Below are positions 47,287-60,864 of a stretch of 64,000 nucleotides of DNA, piece by piece; position 1 is the stretch's first letter; every line of letters begins with the position of its first letter. Source of the stretch: Psilocybe azurescens (Eukaryota > Basidiomycota > Agaricomycetes > Agaricales > Agrocybaceae); the NCBI GenBank assembly GCA_023853785.1, contig JAJIRX010000668.1, forward strand, positions 310,001-374,000, read 5' to 3'. The translations under genes were made by a program, and so were the position numbers. The notes beneath the pieces were generated by a model. It was not told the DNA's origin and made no database searches. It saw nothing but the letters and a program-made list of their open reading frames with translations.

Positions 47287-49150
47287 TATCAAAAATTGAA
47301 TTGAAAGAAACGAAACGACTGGCAGTGTCCGACTCTGGAAGGCACACCACTTAGACTTGGAATATGATGCGGAAATGCGCAGTCGTTGCGATGCATAACC
47401 CCAGCCACGACTCTGCATGTGCATCACGGTAGCAGCATCAGCGAGAAATAGAACGAAGTCAAAGAGATCAAACCGCCCACTCCAGGAAATTAATAAAATC
47501 CTTCAAGTTCTTCGTCTGGATCGATTTATTTTTCAATGGCCGCAGCGCTGGAATACCTTGCTCTATGGAATATCCAGCAAATTTATAACTCCGCCTTGTT
47601 GAGAAAACATGGGAGTTGATGTAGCATTTGTAGATTGCATTTATCAAAAACGAGATCGAAGAGAAGAGTCATACCAACTCGCTGCGTCGTGCGCTAAAAA
47701 TAGACCTTCATGTAGCTTCAACGTTTGAGCGAACGCCCTATTATTGGTAGTTTCTCATACTTACTAATGTTCTGGAACGATGCCTTTTGATCCCTGGAAG
47801 GGTTCCCGTCTGTTCGTGCCGATAAGTTGAGTGGCTTAAACCAGGCCTCTATTACTAATTTTCTGGAGGGTAAGTTGGGTTGTCATCGTAATGTTAGAAA
47901 CTGAAGCCAATGGAGTACCCCGAGACGACTTCTCTTGGACCTGCTAAGGGAATTCAATGGGTATTCAATGTAGTGCGGCCTTCCATTCTTTCTTCCCCTC
48001 ACACGCTGATCCACCCCAGATTGTAAACAGAACCCAGTTCATCCTAGTAGTGCAATGGCGGTACGGACATTGGGGTCCTCGATGGCCAACCGGCCGCCCG
48101 GAACGAACATCGTGTTCACTTCATGTCGAGGGCTCCATGCGTTCACCGGGCGGCGGCGGAGCTTCCAGCCCCTAATAATAGCATTTTGACTCGCCGTCCA
48201 GTGTCATCTCTGCGGATTGTACATCGTGCCCACTTCCTGTCGAGAAATGCTCGGGTTCAAAGCGTTCTAAGCTTAACTGGGTACCCCTGTCTGCGGCCTA
48301 GTCCCTCAACCTACTTTCATCGATAAGACGCCACTACCTAGCTTCGGCATCGTGGTGATGGGCCACTGGCTTTTATTGGACTTTCATCCTGTTTCTTGAG
48401 GAAAGCTCGTACTTAGTTTTTGCGAAGAAAAGATAGCATCCCAGGGACAACCGTGGACGCGGACTCGCAGAATGCCGAATAGAGAGGCGTGTATCGGACG
48501 CGTCAGTGCATGGGCGCCTATATCGGTGAAAAGTCAAGATGTGGTACCGCAATGACATGACTACTTGCATTACGTCCTCGATTTTCCAAGTTCCCAAGGC
48601 CAGGAAAACTCTCCCCAGGCTTCCACCCTGTCCCAGGTCTTCGGTGTGGAGACCAGGGTTTAGAGAGGCTGTGGGGAATCTGGCCAGCCAACCCTAATGG
48701 GTATGATGATCCGATTAACAGCCACCGAAGGGTCCACGAGGCAGCGCGTTTTCGTCGCGTCTCCCTTCAATTAGGGCATACTTTATGTCTGAGCGCGTCG
48801 CAAGTGCACGTGTGATGAAAAACAGATTCTGAGCGCACTCTCTGAGGAGCGCATTCCGAGAGGGAAAATGCATGGATTTTGCAAAGTGAGTAATTTGTCG
48901 TCATGTTTGTTATCTTAGATTTAATCTCTTTTGATACGCTGTCACGGGCTGTCGTTTTAGTGTCGATGAATGCGGTATGCCAACATGACACCTTTTCTGT
49001 CCTTCGAGTAATTTCCATAAAGGGTAAACCTTTGGGAACGCGAATGAGTTTCCATTTTTGCTTTGAACAAAATCCGAAGCCGATTGTATATAATAGCCAT
49101 GCCATGATATGGCTGCAGTTTCCCCGTAAACACCCTACTCCTCAACTACT
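47287..49150. other. Intergenic, nothing recognised
   Basis: About 1.9 kb. Two imperfect copies of ACATCGTG-N2-CACTTC-N2-GTCGAG near 48107 and 48223 were noticed; no gene. Confidence 0.45.
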
Positions 49151-50836
49151 ATGTCGTTTTCAGCGTTGTTCGATTTCGCCCTGCCCCTGTCATCGGTCCC
49201 CGACGTAACATATCCACTCAGCTTCAAATGGTCTTTGGCATCCATTGACGATGGGGAATATGAGGCCTGGCTTGATTTTGAGGGTTGTCTTCCCTCCACG
49301 TCCTTGTCGCCACCTATCCCACTGTCATCGTTTCCTTCTCCCTCGACTCCCTCTCTCCCATCGTCTTCGCCTTGGTCTCTCTCGGTCCCTCCGGACACAC
49401 ACACCACTCTCTCATCGTCGCCGTTCTCGTCACCCATGGAATATCTCACCGACGTAGCCTCCGAATCGTGGCATCCTGATCCATTGCCACATATTCCACG
49501 ATCTCTGCCTCCACCATCCTCTCCAGAGATTCCTTCCCCGGGAGTACGACCTGCAGACTTAATGCTCGGCCCTCGGAGCTTAGACCATACCACGGTACGT
49601 TGTCCTGATAATATATTGGTGCACATATCTCATATGCTCCAGGTTGCACGCGAAACTCCATCATCCATCCCCCATCTCCCCAACCCAAGCTCTCTTCTCC
49701 TCAACGTCAGCCTACAAAATCGAGACAGGGCTCACGGAACCCAGATATTAGGACGGTTAGCTCAGAGAGTCTTGAAGCTTCTATAATATGTCTGATTTTA
49801 GTTATTTAACCTAGGTCGCCCATCAAGCGCCGTCGACTCACGCGCCTTCGGGAGAGCAGTCGCTTGGGAAGCGCCGTCGTGACACCACAGCGGATGCAGT
49901 CCGGCTTGAGGATTCGCGAAATGCTAAGAGAAGAAATATTCAAGTTAAGGAAGAGGTTAGCAAATGCCAATCATATCAATGAGGAAGTTATATAACAAGC
50001 TATAGGTTCTAGTTGGGCAAGGTGCATGGGGAGACGACCCGAGCCTAGAGTACTCCCCAACAGGACGGCCACTGCGTTCGAAAAGCCAGAGGACAACGGC
50101 TTGTCCAAGCACCCGACAAGCGTCTACCATTAAGACGGATGCCAAGGGGAAACGACGCGGCATTCTACAGAATCGGAGATTGACTGGTAATGCAAGGGAC
50201 TCGACGCCAGGACCATCTTCGATCAATACGGCCGGGCGACTCGCGCCCCTTCGAGAATCCGAGGACATGGCGCAGAGAAAGCGGAAGCGATCCGGAGTTG
50301 GCTCACAGGAGACGCGGGATACGGCTCGAACTGAAGCTGAAGAACAACTGGCGAAGAAAGCACGTACCCGTAATCCACGCCTTCGTTCCTCTGACATCAT
50401 CAGCCGCCAGTCCAAGCTCAAGCGGTGGAGGGACCTTATCGAGCAACTTGGAGAAAAGAATGTCCAACTCGAAGAAGCCGACGTGAGGACAATGATCGAG
50501 TCAGACCTGGTTACTTTATCCAAAATCCCAGTTTCCCGAAGGAATGCCTTTGTCGAGTTTCAGGAAGAGAAAGCCAAAAAGCTTCCAGAGTACCGATGTA
50601 TTGCCCGCTATTGTTCGAGAAGAGATGAAGGAAACCCCTGGGCATTCACTTCTCCATTTTCTATGACACGTACGCGCATTCTGTACTCATATCTACCAAC
50701 GCTTGACTGATAGAAACTTGAAGGGCATTACAGAAACACCCACCAGAGGGGTGAACTGGGTTTCTGCCCAAAATGCAGCTACAACACCAGGTTGCCGGAG
50801 GATCTTCAACGCCATCAGAACACTTGCAGAAGGTAG
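49151..50836 (+). CDS. Putative nuclear protein with C-terminal C2H2-type zinc fingers
   Basis: Not recognised by name. The N-terminus (MSFSALFDFALPLSSVP) is followed by a long Ser/Pro-rich region, probably with a 48-bp in-phase intron at 49595-49642. The middle is basic: GKRRRDTTADAVR, KGKRRGILQNRRL, AQRKRKRSG, then a charged helix LKRWRDLIEQLGEKNVQLEE. The C-terminus has RCIARYC followed, after an intron, by LEGHYRNTH, which together fit a C-x4-C..H-x4-H finger, and then CPKCSYNTRLPEDLQRHQNTC (C-x2-C-x12-H-x3-C). Stop TAG 50834-50836. The phase of the last intron (GTACGC..GATAG) does not join exactly, so a one-base error near 50660-50690 or another donor is needed. Likely transcription-factor-like, by inference. 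Confidence 0.6.
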
Positions 50837-51454
50837 ACGTAGTCGACATCTGAGGACGCTAGGGGTTCATTATCGATCTGAGGGTTCTCTGTGACTTATT
50901 GTTTACTTATCTAGTTAATATTCTGCTTTGTTTCATCATATAGATAGATACCCGTATTCCATTCTGTAGTTGCTTTGTATTCGCTTTGTATTCGTGCTCT
51001 GTTGCTATGTTACTGTCATTTTGCTTTGGTTTTGCTCCTCGATATCGCTGCCCCAGGTCTTAAGCTTAAGTTTAAATGTACACTTGTCGTGGTCTTCAAA
51101 GTCACAACGGCAAAAGAATTGGCAACCTTATATTTAATGAGAGGAGATAAACAACAAAGCAGGGTACAAAATAGGTACAAGTACAGGTCGTATGTACAAT
51201 AATGATAATAATTAGATAACGCTCGAACACACTGACTGAATATTTTTGCAATGTGTTCCTTAGAAAACGAAAAACAACCAAGAGACGAAGAGACAAAAGG
51301 AAGAGCCTGATCGGAAGAGAATGAGTCCAACGACCAACTGAAGAAGAAATGAAAACTCACCAAAAGAAGGACAAAGGAAAGCAAGATATAGAGCAGGGGT
51401 CACAGCAAGCAAGAACAACAGCATGTACAAGAACACCACCACCAACAACTCCCA
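50837..51454. other. Convergent intergenic spacer
   Basis: No gene recognised. T-rich then A-rich, as expected for two facing 3' untranslated regions. Confidence 0.5.
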
Positions 51455-54400
51455 TCACCGTTCACGCAAACATCCGCTTCGCTGATTCCGGACGCCCACC
51501 GTCGTCCGCATCCCTGTACCTTTGTTGTTGCTGTTACTGCCGTTGTCATTGTTCATGTTCATATTGCTCATCCCGCTGCCACCCCGGTTCCACGAGAAGT
51601 TCTCCGTCCTCTGACCCCCAGCCCCCGACCCAGCTGAGGACGCCGACGCCTGCGTGAAATATACGTCAATCGACGGCTTTTTCAGCCTCTTCCTCCTTGA
51701 CCCTCCCCGATCACCACTACCACTAGCATTGTTACCAATCATCGGACTCGACGGGTTTGAATGCACGAGCGACTCGATAGTCATCGCCGCCGCGCTGCCT
51801 CCAGGCGAGGTGTTCATCATATCCATAGGCGGCGGCGCAGGTTTCTTTTTATACTGAGATATCGTAAGGGGCCAACAGGAGTAAGAGTGTAGAAGATGGT
51901 TACTTACGGTCTCAAGCTCGGGTTTGCCCCTCCACTTCGCGATGGCCTCGCAGAATCGCACCGCTGCTCTCTCGACGGGTTCTGCTGGGTACTGCCAGGC
52001 AAGATCTTCCATGTGTGTAGCACAGTCGGGTGTCGAGGCTGGGATATCGTAGAACTAGGTGTCAAAAAGCCGTGTCAGTATCAACAATCAAATATCAACA
52101 TGCAGCATGCAACGCATATAAAAAGTAAGAATAGAAAGAAATCATCGACAAGGTGTCAAACATGTCATGTCAGTAGGGCAAATAAAAGACGACGTCAATC
52201 CTCTCCCCCCCCCAAAGAAGAAAAGACAGTAAGAATTAACAACATACCCTTTTCAACCTTTCATTCATCTCAATCTCATAATCCTCCTCTCCCTTACCCT
52301 TAACCCCAATGTAATCACTATTCCTATCCCTCAAGCTCGGAAATAGAATCTTGATCGCATCCACAAGATTAGGCAGCTCATCCGGATCCAGCGACGAGAA
52401 CTCCTCGTCATCATCATCATCCTCGTCTATTTCAGCAGGGTCCACGTTCTCCTTGCCCGCATGCTCGTTGACACCGAGCCCCACGAGCAAGAGACACTGC
52501 ACGGCCTGGAGCCCCGTCCAGCCGGCAGTTAGGTAGCCCTCGAGAACGGCGCGCGTGAGCAGGCCGGCGAGAAGCATGTACCACTCAGACGACGGACGTA
52601 ATGCATACTCATACATCCTGTGTTGCGACTGGGGCTGGGACTGTTGTTGTGGGTTTCTCGACGGGTACGATGGGGACGAAGGTGGCGGCAACGGTGAATA
52701 GCTCCCACCCCACCTCCTCCAGGCGTCCATCCTCTCTCGCTCTGCGGGGTGCCCATATTAGCACCACCAGCACCAGACGACGTAGCACCGGCACCCTGAC
52801 CGCCCTCCCTCTCCTTCCCATCCTCACTGGCACTCGCATCCTCTTCCCCCTGGCCTCCCTTCCCAGCTCAGCCGCCACAAGCGCCGACAGCCTGATGAAC
52901 CTCGGAATAAGCTTGCTCAGCTTCGTATTCCCGGCACCCGTTGTCGCGTCCCCCTTCTCCTCCTCCCGCACCTTCCTCCTCAGCGCGCTCCCGCGCACAC
53001 CTGGCCGAAGCAAGCCCGACCCAATCCCACTCCCATCCTGCCACCCAGTGATCCCTCCTCCGCCAGGTCCCACCCCACCCGACTTCGTCTTCCAGTTGCC
53101 GCTCGCCGTCGCTGCCGCCAGAGACGAAGACGGTCTGTCTGCGGCAAAACGCGGGGAACTACCGTGCCCGAGCCCACCGCCTCCACCCCCGAACGAGCTG
53201 CCTCGGCCACGCGAATTGCTGCTCCCCGTCTGCCGCGGTGGCGATTTCGCCTCAACACAGATTTCGCAGCCCGTGTGCAGATGGCGCGGGCATCGGAATG
53301 CGGGTGGCGAGTTGGCCGTGCTAGGGTCTGCGCCCACGGCGTACAACGCTCGTGTGCGCTGGCCTGCGTGCGGTCGGTGGGTTTTGGGTTGCATTGGAGG
53401 TCCCAAAGGTTGTGATGTTTGCTGCTGCTGCTGCTGCATCGCCTGATACTGCATATGCATATTGCGCGGTGAATTCGGCTGATTGTAGCCTTGATGTTGT
53501 CCCGAGCTCGAATAACCAGGTGAGTAATCCTGATATTGCTGGTTCTGCATCGACCGATTGGGCGATGGGGCAAGTGAGGATCGACGAACCGGAGCAAAGG
53601 CACCCGACACAGGCGCAAGCGTCGCTAAAGCACTCGGCAAATCGGAAGGTGAGGGCACTACGGAGGACTGGGGCGAATGATCCGGCGGGGTCGATGCAGC
53701 CACTGATCTAGCCGTGTTCGGGGTGGTCGCATGCGTGTGGCGGTATGGCGGCGAAGGCGCCTGCCTCGCAAACAAATCGTTGACGATCGTCCCAAGCGCC
53801 AGCCTCAGACGCACGCCGTTCGGCAGACGGTGAGGATGTGCCGCGTTTGAGGCGTTCAGCTTGGGAGATGTGGGTGGTGTGAGAATGTCTTCGTCGTTGA
53901 TAGGGTGGATGGGAGGCGGCTGGTCGAGCATGGAGATCACAACCTTCTCCAGGCCTTCTGCGCGTAATCGCAGACTCCGTGCGAGGGAGAGGTCCTGATG
54001 ACCGAGTCTTTCGTCTTCATCGTCGTCGTGAGGGTGCCCAGGTCCTCCAGCACGAGCTTTGAGAGCGACGACTTGCTCACCCTCGCTGCCGTCCTCGTCC
54101 TCTTCTTCGTACGATTCGGGACGCTTCCGATGGATGTAGTTGAGAGATGTAGGCCCACCAGTGCGATCAGTCATGCCCAACTCGGCTCTTGCTTGAGCAA
54201 ATCGCGTTCTTCCTGTAGCATGTGTCAAAATACTGCTGACTCAAGTTCGAACCCGCCACTCACCATGAACCCATAACATATGATCAATGATCAGAGTCCG
54301 AGTACTTTTTTCACGAGGGAGGGATCGAGTGCAGATGATGGGCATGCTTATGTGCCGGTGCACGGAACGAAGAGTGAGGAAGACTGCTGGAAGATGGACC

Positions 54401-54598
54401 ACTGGTCGAGGCGCCAGTAGCATGTGCGCTATTTTGAATGTTGGATGTACTCGCAACTGGAACATCATGCCTTGGCATCGAGATATTTCTGTAGGATGGA
54501 ATGGCTGAAGGATAAAGAGGATTTGGCTGATGCATGTATTGGTGCTGGTTGGCCATGCCGATGGCTGAGAAAGGCCCTTTGTGTTGGTCGAATTGCAT
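51455..54598 (-). CDS. Large unrecognised low-complexity protein
   Basis: Not recognised. From the N-terminus: Gln/Ser/His-rich start (MQFDQHKGPFSAIGMANQHQ), a well-ordered helix region (TLIIDHMLWVHGRTRFAQAR then AELGMTDRTGGPTSLNYIHR), an acidic stretch, VRLRLALGTIVNDLFARQ, a Gln-rich tract, a Cys/His cluster CPRHLHTGCEIC that could bind zinc, Gly-rich linker, then hydrophobic helices (WYMLLAGLLTRAVLEGYLTA), DELPNLVDAIKILFPSLRD, FYDIPASTPDCATHMEDLAW, and a basic Ser/Asn-rich tail (SRRKRLKKPS). Introns near 54228-54276, 52060-52240 and 51858-51906. Frame changes near 54320 (before REKSTRTL) and near 52740-52870 are not explained by clear introns. The true start may be upstream of 54598. Ordered segments between disordered ones suggest a regulatory or scaffold protein; this is inference. 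Confidence 0.55.
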
Positions 54599-57500
54599 CT
54601 GTGGGGAAGGGACACTCGCCGAATTTGTACAAGAACCGGTCGAACAGTCCCGAGTTTGCCCTAAGTGCCGTGGGAAATTTAGTCACTGCTCATCTCCCAT
54701 CATCAACGCCAAACCGTGAGTGTCAAAAATCACATCCAACGACCTTCGCCGGCCCTTCCAGAATTATTCGCACACCCGAGTCCCTGATTGCATCTTCAAT
54801 TGAGTTGCTCCCTGCAGCTATATTGTTGGCGGTATGATGAACTGTCGCATTCTTTTGTGAAAACAGACTGCGATTCAGTCCGGTTCTTCTCTGAAAAAAG
54901 GCAAACAAACTCACATAAAGCCCGGTTCTGCTAATCATCACAACAATTTGTCACATCGCGGAGATGGAGAAAAATGGAATTTTGGCAGGGCCATTGATAG
55001 GGGACGAGAATGAAGAAAAGGGACACTCCGTTCCCGGGCATTCTGTTCTCTTTTATACTTTCAGGCTACTAATCGTCGGGCACGTTGTTGGTGATCCATT
55101 GGTACTATTCAGGCAGCTATTTCGCGCATTTGTTCACGCGTGAGACCGTAAGTTCGCGGTACCTGATTTCCTGTGGTTTATCGGTAAGCTTTGAGATAAG
55201 ATGGTTGCGGAACAGCAGTAGGGAGGGAGTGCTCACTATTCGCAGGAGCACGACCAATAGGTGAAAATGCAGGTGCTGCGTATGATCCAATGGTTTCATT
55301 GTGATGCGCGTCAAACATATCCACTCCTGAGAGTAACAGAGAGGTTGGGCTTAGTCAAAGGCAGGAATATAACACCAATGTTTGAAGTTTATACTACTCC
55401 AAGTTGCGATCGATGGATGTGTTCAAATTCCTTGCAATGGATTCAAATCCAAACGCATATGCAAGCATGAAGACCAACATAAACACAATTGACGGACATC
55501 AACTGGGGGACGCGGACCGGGATGACGAGAATTGTTGCGACACGCTTACGATAACCGAGCGAACGAGCTAAAAGGACAACGTGCAAGGAAAAATGCTTCA
55601 TACATACACCTCAATCGCTGGCATATGCTCACAAAAACGACTCGATGACCCACTGGCACTGCAGAATATCGCGAGTGCGTCAATACTCCAAAGACGAAAT
55701 AAAAATAAAACTGACAGATCTGACATTCTTATATGTGCGCGTCCGACGGGACACGGGTGGGTGTCGTTGAAGGGCCAATCATCAGGTTCGACGGCATGAA
55801 CTACTGAATATTAATTTGGAGCTATTCGACCTCTTTGGAGGGTGTTCATTTTCCAAGCGTTTCCCTGGCCAAGTTCTCGGTATTCAATTAGCCCAGAGGA
55901 TCACAGGACTAGGACCATGAAAGATAGGTCCTGTGCCCGAACAGTCTGTACTTATTCGTATTTCCAGGCGGCCGATCGTTGAATAAGTTGCTAGTAATCC
56001 ACGAGTGTAGGGCCATAAAAATGCAATACTAGAATTGTTTCTTGAATGTCCGCAAACGTTCAGATCAGATAATAGCCAAAAGGAAGAAAGCTCACGAAGG
56101 GTATAATCTTAGGGCCATATATAAGCGGAGAGCGCTGTAGTTCCAACAGAAAAACGACGTTTTATAGGCAAGGGGATATATGCGCGTATATACGCATTTA
56201 GTCGTTCGCTGACCTTAAACTGCTTGATGACTCGTAAATACACCAAAGATACAGGCCAGTAAAGGCTGATAAATTTATGCGTACCAGTATGCCAATTCCC
56301 CAGCTTTCCCCTCCCCAACTTTTCTCCATACCAAGCCCACATTCATTCCGACAGAGGTTGCTACAATCGACGCAATTGACAATAGTGACGCGCTATGGTT
56401 ACAGGTATCGAGCGCCAATTCACATCCCAATATCAAGAGTAAGAGAGAAGGACAACCGTAGGCACAAGAATGAATGGACTATTGGGCACAAATAGATAGA
56501 TTGTAGTGGAGTGAAAGAAAGTGGCTCGGAGTAGAGTCTAGGCGAATTGTTACATCCAGCTCAGCTCTAATTGACGTGATTGGATCATAGTACCATCAGT
56601 GGCAGTGCACAACGGTATAAATTTGTGGCTCGGCTGTGCAAGTCCTTCTTCCGAACCTCCTGAGTCCCGTCCGAGGTCGCCTCCTAAAGCGCAAAAACAC
56701 AAAGGCCGCTAAGGACGCTCTCAAAATCTGGGCTTACGCCTCAAGTTCAACATTCTGAATCGCATAAGCCTCAAGATGATGCTGCTCGATGCATTCGATG
56801 AATATCTACACAATATCGTCAGCAGTGGGTCATAATGGAATCTTCACTAGATGAAACCTCTGCATGACTTCGACAACGACAGTTTGCAGCCTTGCAATGC
56901 ACTTATCCAAACCATCCATGTTTCTCGTTGATTGGGATTATACAATCGCCACCACCCACCCAATCACGCCTTACAGGCACTTATTCGGACATTCTCGTGA
57001 AATGCTATCTGCTTCTCGGGTTTTCAGGCCACGCCGCTGTTGTCGACATCATAGACACTTTTGAACACATGACTTGCTCATCTGGGCCTGATTTCTCTGG
57101 AACGATGGTTTCTTGACTCTGCTTGGCTCAGCGACACCAGGCGACACCTCACTCTTGAAGCAAGCAGGTCGCGAATAGCGAGTGGGTCCATAACTTTGAG
57201 ACTTCCTGGTTCTACAAAGCGATGACGGCTGTACCTACGCTCGGGGACTTCTACCTGGGGACTTGGCCACTGACCTAGCAATATTCTCGAAAAGGCGCTG
57301 CGGAACTACTTCAACTATTTTAATTTTACTTGCTCCCTGACTTACACAAATCTTGAGCTCGGCGAGTTCGTGAAACTGCTACAGGGGTAGCGCGGGGGTA
57401 GAAACTCCCTCGCTGGGGGACGGAATCCACTCAGCTATCACTAGAAGCAACCCAGCTTCCCATGTGCTGATCTTGAGAGTCGCTCCCGTCCGTCTTGCAG

Positions 57501-58660
57501 AATGTCTCTGAGCAAAAACACCCCAGCGTATTGTAACTTGGTGTTTCGAAACTTTTGAAAGATACCTCATCTATGTAGCCGAGGCGTAATACTAGGGAAT
57601 CCCTGAGACAGCCGACAACAGTCCGATTCAGACGTCTAAATGGCTTCTCTCGATGTAAACAAAACTCTTACTCTACCAGCTCTCCGGAATGCCCTGAGAG
57701 GATACGCTTGTCATGAATTACACACTACGACACTACAGGCATGTCGCAGTGTATCTAGCTCCGAATGCTTGGGAATTCAAAGGCAATCGCCGACGAGGTG
57801 TGGGCAAAGATGCTGCCAAGCTTCTGCTGGGAAGAAGAAGGCGCGGTGAAGGGAGGCACCATGTGCATTAAAGTTTAGTTTAACGTTGTCGAAAATGCCA
57901 GGCCAACGAAAAGACGGAGAATATCGGGACTAACTCAGGAAGTGGGTATTGATACATCATGCGCAGGTACAGTCGAAGCCGCAGTTACTCTATAGTATAC
58001 GTTATAAGAACTCCAGGAAATGACATGACTGAGTATAACAAGATCTGTTTCCTCCAGGCTTCGGATGCTGAAGGGTATCTGAAGTCAAGCAACAGGTCGA
58101 TATAAAAATACACTAGGAACCTAATTTCTTTATGTCCTTTCCATCCTGGCCCTTGATAGCAAAATCTTTGAGGAGGGCTCTTCAGGGTTTGAGAAGTTCC
58201 GTAATGAGTACAGCCAGAATCATTAGACGATAAGATAATCTAGGAAGAACCGGTTAGGGGGCCGGACTGCTTGCAGCCTACGCGAGATATGTTCCCGAGC
58301 TACATGAACACGCGTTGCCTATCCCAATCAAACAAGTTTTAGTTGACTCCGCAGTCCTTAAAAATCGTACTAATGATCGCACAGCGTGAGATGGAGATTT
58401 TTGTTAATTGCGAGAATTTGAGGTGATAGAGTGTGTCAAGTATACCTTCCTTGCTCCCTTGATCGCCTGTGTTGTTCGTAGGTGTTGATAAGTGAGGACA
58501 CGCGCGGTACCTTTTCTAAAAGCCTTAAAAAGAGGTTCACACCGTTGTATTCTCTGTTAAAAAATTAATTTATACTGACTGCTAATCATGCATACTTTAA
58601 ATAGTCACCGTTGGCAGTGCAGCTCATTACAGCTGACCGAATTATTTTTAAAAACATGAT
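54599..58660. other. Long intergenic region, nothing recognised
   Basis: About 4 kb with only short open frames on both strands, no family motif and no retroelement signature visible by eye. May hold non-coding transcripts or eroded elements that cannot be seen without searches. Confidence 0.45.
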
Positions 58661-60864
58661 GCCCATCAAGCGCCCGTAGACGAATTACTTCCGGTGACAC
58701 CGTTCCTGAGTACTCTGAAAGTCGCTTATTTGTTCATTTCTTCACCAGTAGCGGACGACAAGCTTAACGAAACAAGCCTCATTAATTGCTCCATCTTCTT
58801 GAGCCAGGTCGAACGTGGTCTTCGATAGTCTGAAGTTCGGTTCAAGTAAAACATCGATTCCTTTTATCGTAAACCCGACCCACGTAGAGCTGAAAGCATC
58901 AGCGCATTTATCAGACCCTTTGTCAATCGTTGACACATTTCAGATGATCTTTCATACTGTGGAAAGGGTTTTATGACCCGACCGTAATCGCACTATCCCT
59001 ATTTTAAACAGTTTCTTGATTGCACTTCCAAGCCTTTTTGGATATTTTTGTTCTCGACATCAACGCATGTTTGATTGCTTTCGATACGAGATTCTGCTGA
59101 AGAAGCGCAATTACAAAGAGAAATCAGAGAAACGGATTGCTTAAGGCGGATGTAAACGGTACAGCACCACCGCCAGCTATGCTGTTAACCTCGAATTCCT
59201 GAATTTAGGCAATCTCTTCATCTTCGCTTCATCAAAGTACATACATGAAATGTCAGGCTACCTCTGCGCCGGTTCTTGCTTTCCCATGTGTTAAGATACT
59301 ACATCACGAACACTGGGGCTTATCAGTAATCAAAAATACTTTAAACAATCCATGCCTATGGTACAATAGGTTATTGCAAAAACACCAACTTTCTTTCCGT
59401 TTTCATCCCTCCTTTCCCTGATTATAATCATTGCGCAGCGCCAAGCTTTCTAAAAAAAAACTGGAAGTCGCCTACTTAAGTGAAGGTCGCACTCTTAATA
59501 GAGCACAGGCGCACCCTGCTTCATCATCTTATACCAAACGCCAAAATGGGTACGATGAACGTCTCTCAACTGAACTACGTTGCAGACCTGTGTGAATCTG
59601 CGCTATATGGTATGAAGGCCTTTCACTCTCTGCAGAAATAATTAAAATAACTTGCCTGCAGGCGCCTTTTCCCTTCTAATCTTGGTCGTCATTTGGATTC
59701 TTCTGTAGGTGCTCGAACATAGACATGGTTCTCACCGGCTCACAGCAACTCAAAATATAGCACTGCCAAAAGATGACTAGAATATACAAAGTCATGTTTT
59801 GGGCCAGTATTGTGATGTGGGCACTCACAACCGCGCACTTGGGACTCCTTATACAGCGGCTGTCCTTTGCAAAGACTACCCTTTGGGAAGCAAAAGCGGC
59901 CGTATCTCTCGTCACAGTACAGGTAGGTACAACCCGTTTTCTCGTTTCAACTACCCTAGATTCGGGAAATTGACCGATGGCAGTTTATGATCAGTGACAT
60001 GATCCTAGTTTGGCGTGTCTACGCCGTCTGGGGCAGAAACTACTGGACTACGCTTATTCCTATCATTTTGATGATCGGTGCAGCTGGTACCGTTTTACTT
60101 CATATCTCATTGCGTTAATAAGCCTCATCTCGCTCCACCTTAGCTGTGAGGTTCTCTGTAGTTTCTAATGGGGCAGAGGTGCTTCTGTTCGTATCAGACC
60201 CTGCAAATTTTATCATCATTGCCAATACGATGTATTGCACGATTCTCATTGCCGGAAGAATTTGGTGAGTCGATTTTGTAGCACTTAAATCGGAGTACCA
60301 ATATTAGTTTCTATAGCTACTTACGGTATAGCAATGACGAAGGACCCACGAGAGGAAAACAAAATATGTACGAGCGCGTACTACTGATGATCATAGAATC
60401 CGGAGCTCTCTATGCGTTATCCATGGTAGGCTGATGCTAATGAGCTCACAAATGATTTACTGATTCCTGCATGTGTTGGGTAGATTGTTGCTATCATAGT
60501 AGACAAAGTTCATAGCCCAGGCATTCATGTCATCCTGGATATCACGATGCCTTTAAGTGTGAGTGGTTCAATTTAAGCGCTCTGCGACATAACCAACTAA
60601 CATCTGTCTAAAGGGTATTCTTCCGACTTTGATTCTTCTTGTTGTTCACTTTGAGCTCGTACCCGGCACGCGTTTTGCGACCTCCAACTTCGCTCTCGCG
60701 ACCATTGAGGACTTCCAAGCAGCATCTGGCCCCACCGTGACTGCAACGGACGATTGTCCGACCAAGGATGAAGTCGAATCAAAAAGGCTGCCAGTACCAG
60801 CACGTTGAAGACAGAGCCTAGTGAGGGCGACATTGGTGAGAAATACAGCAGAAGCATGGTTTGA
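58661..60864. repeat. Tandem segmental duplication, unit 1
   Basis: This unit and 61800-63830 share, in order, a GGGCGCTTGATGGGC segment (minus strand), a GATAAATRYGCTGATRCTT segment about 240 and 150 bases later, a CTTATCAG..TCAAAAATAC-type upstream block, and the membrane-protein gene itself. Coding parts are the most similar; flanks are eroded. Confidence 0.6.
59546..60864 (+). CDS. Multi-pass membrane protein, copy 1 (two one-base frameshifts)
   Basis: Uncharacterised mushroom-type integral membrane protein, about seven predicted helices: FSLLILVVIWILL, VMFWASIVMWALTTAHLGLL, MISDMILVWRVYAVWGRNYW, LIPIILMIGAA, FIIIANTMYCTILIAG, LLMIIESGALYALSM and ILPTLILLLVVHFELVPGTR, then a charged cytosolic tail. 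Function unknown; the WRVYAVW motif is typical of this group. Eight or so exons. Two breaks relative to copy 2: at 59768-59771 (AAAA, one base missing before MTRIYKVMFW) and at 60781-60785 (AAAAA, one missing), after which the literal frame stops at 60806-60808. With an extra A the tail reads on to EKYSRSMV and TGA 60862-60864, matching the end of copy 2 (KKCNRCMV). Confidence 0.72.

Noticed and set aside
54228..54276. GGTTCGAAC (tRNA B-box-like) on the minus strand
   Set aside because: Lies in an intron of the large minus-strand gene, with no A-box or cloverleaf around it.
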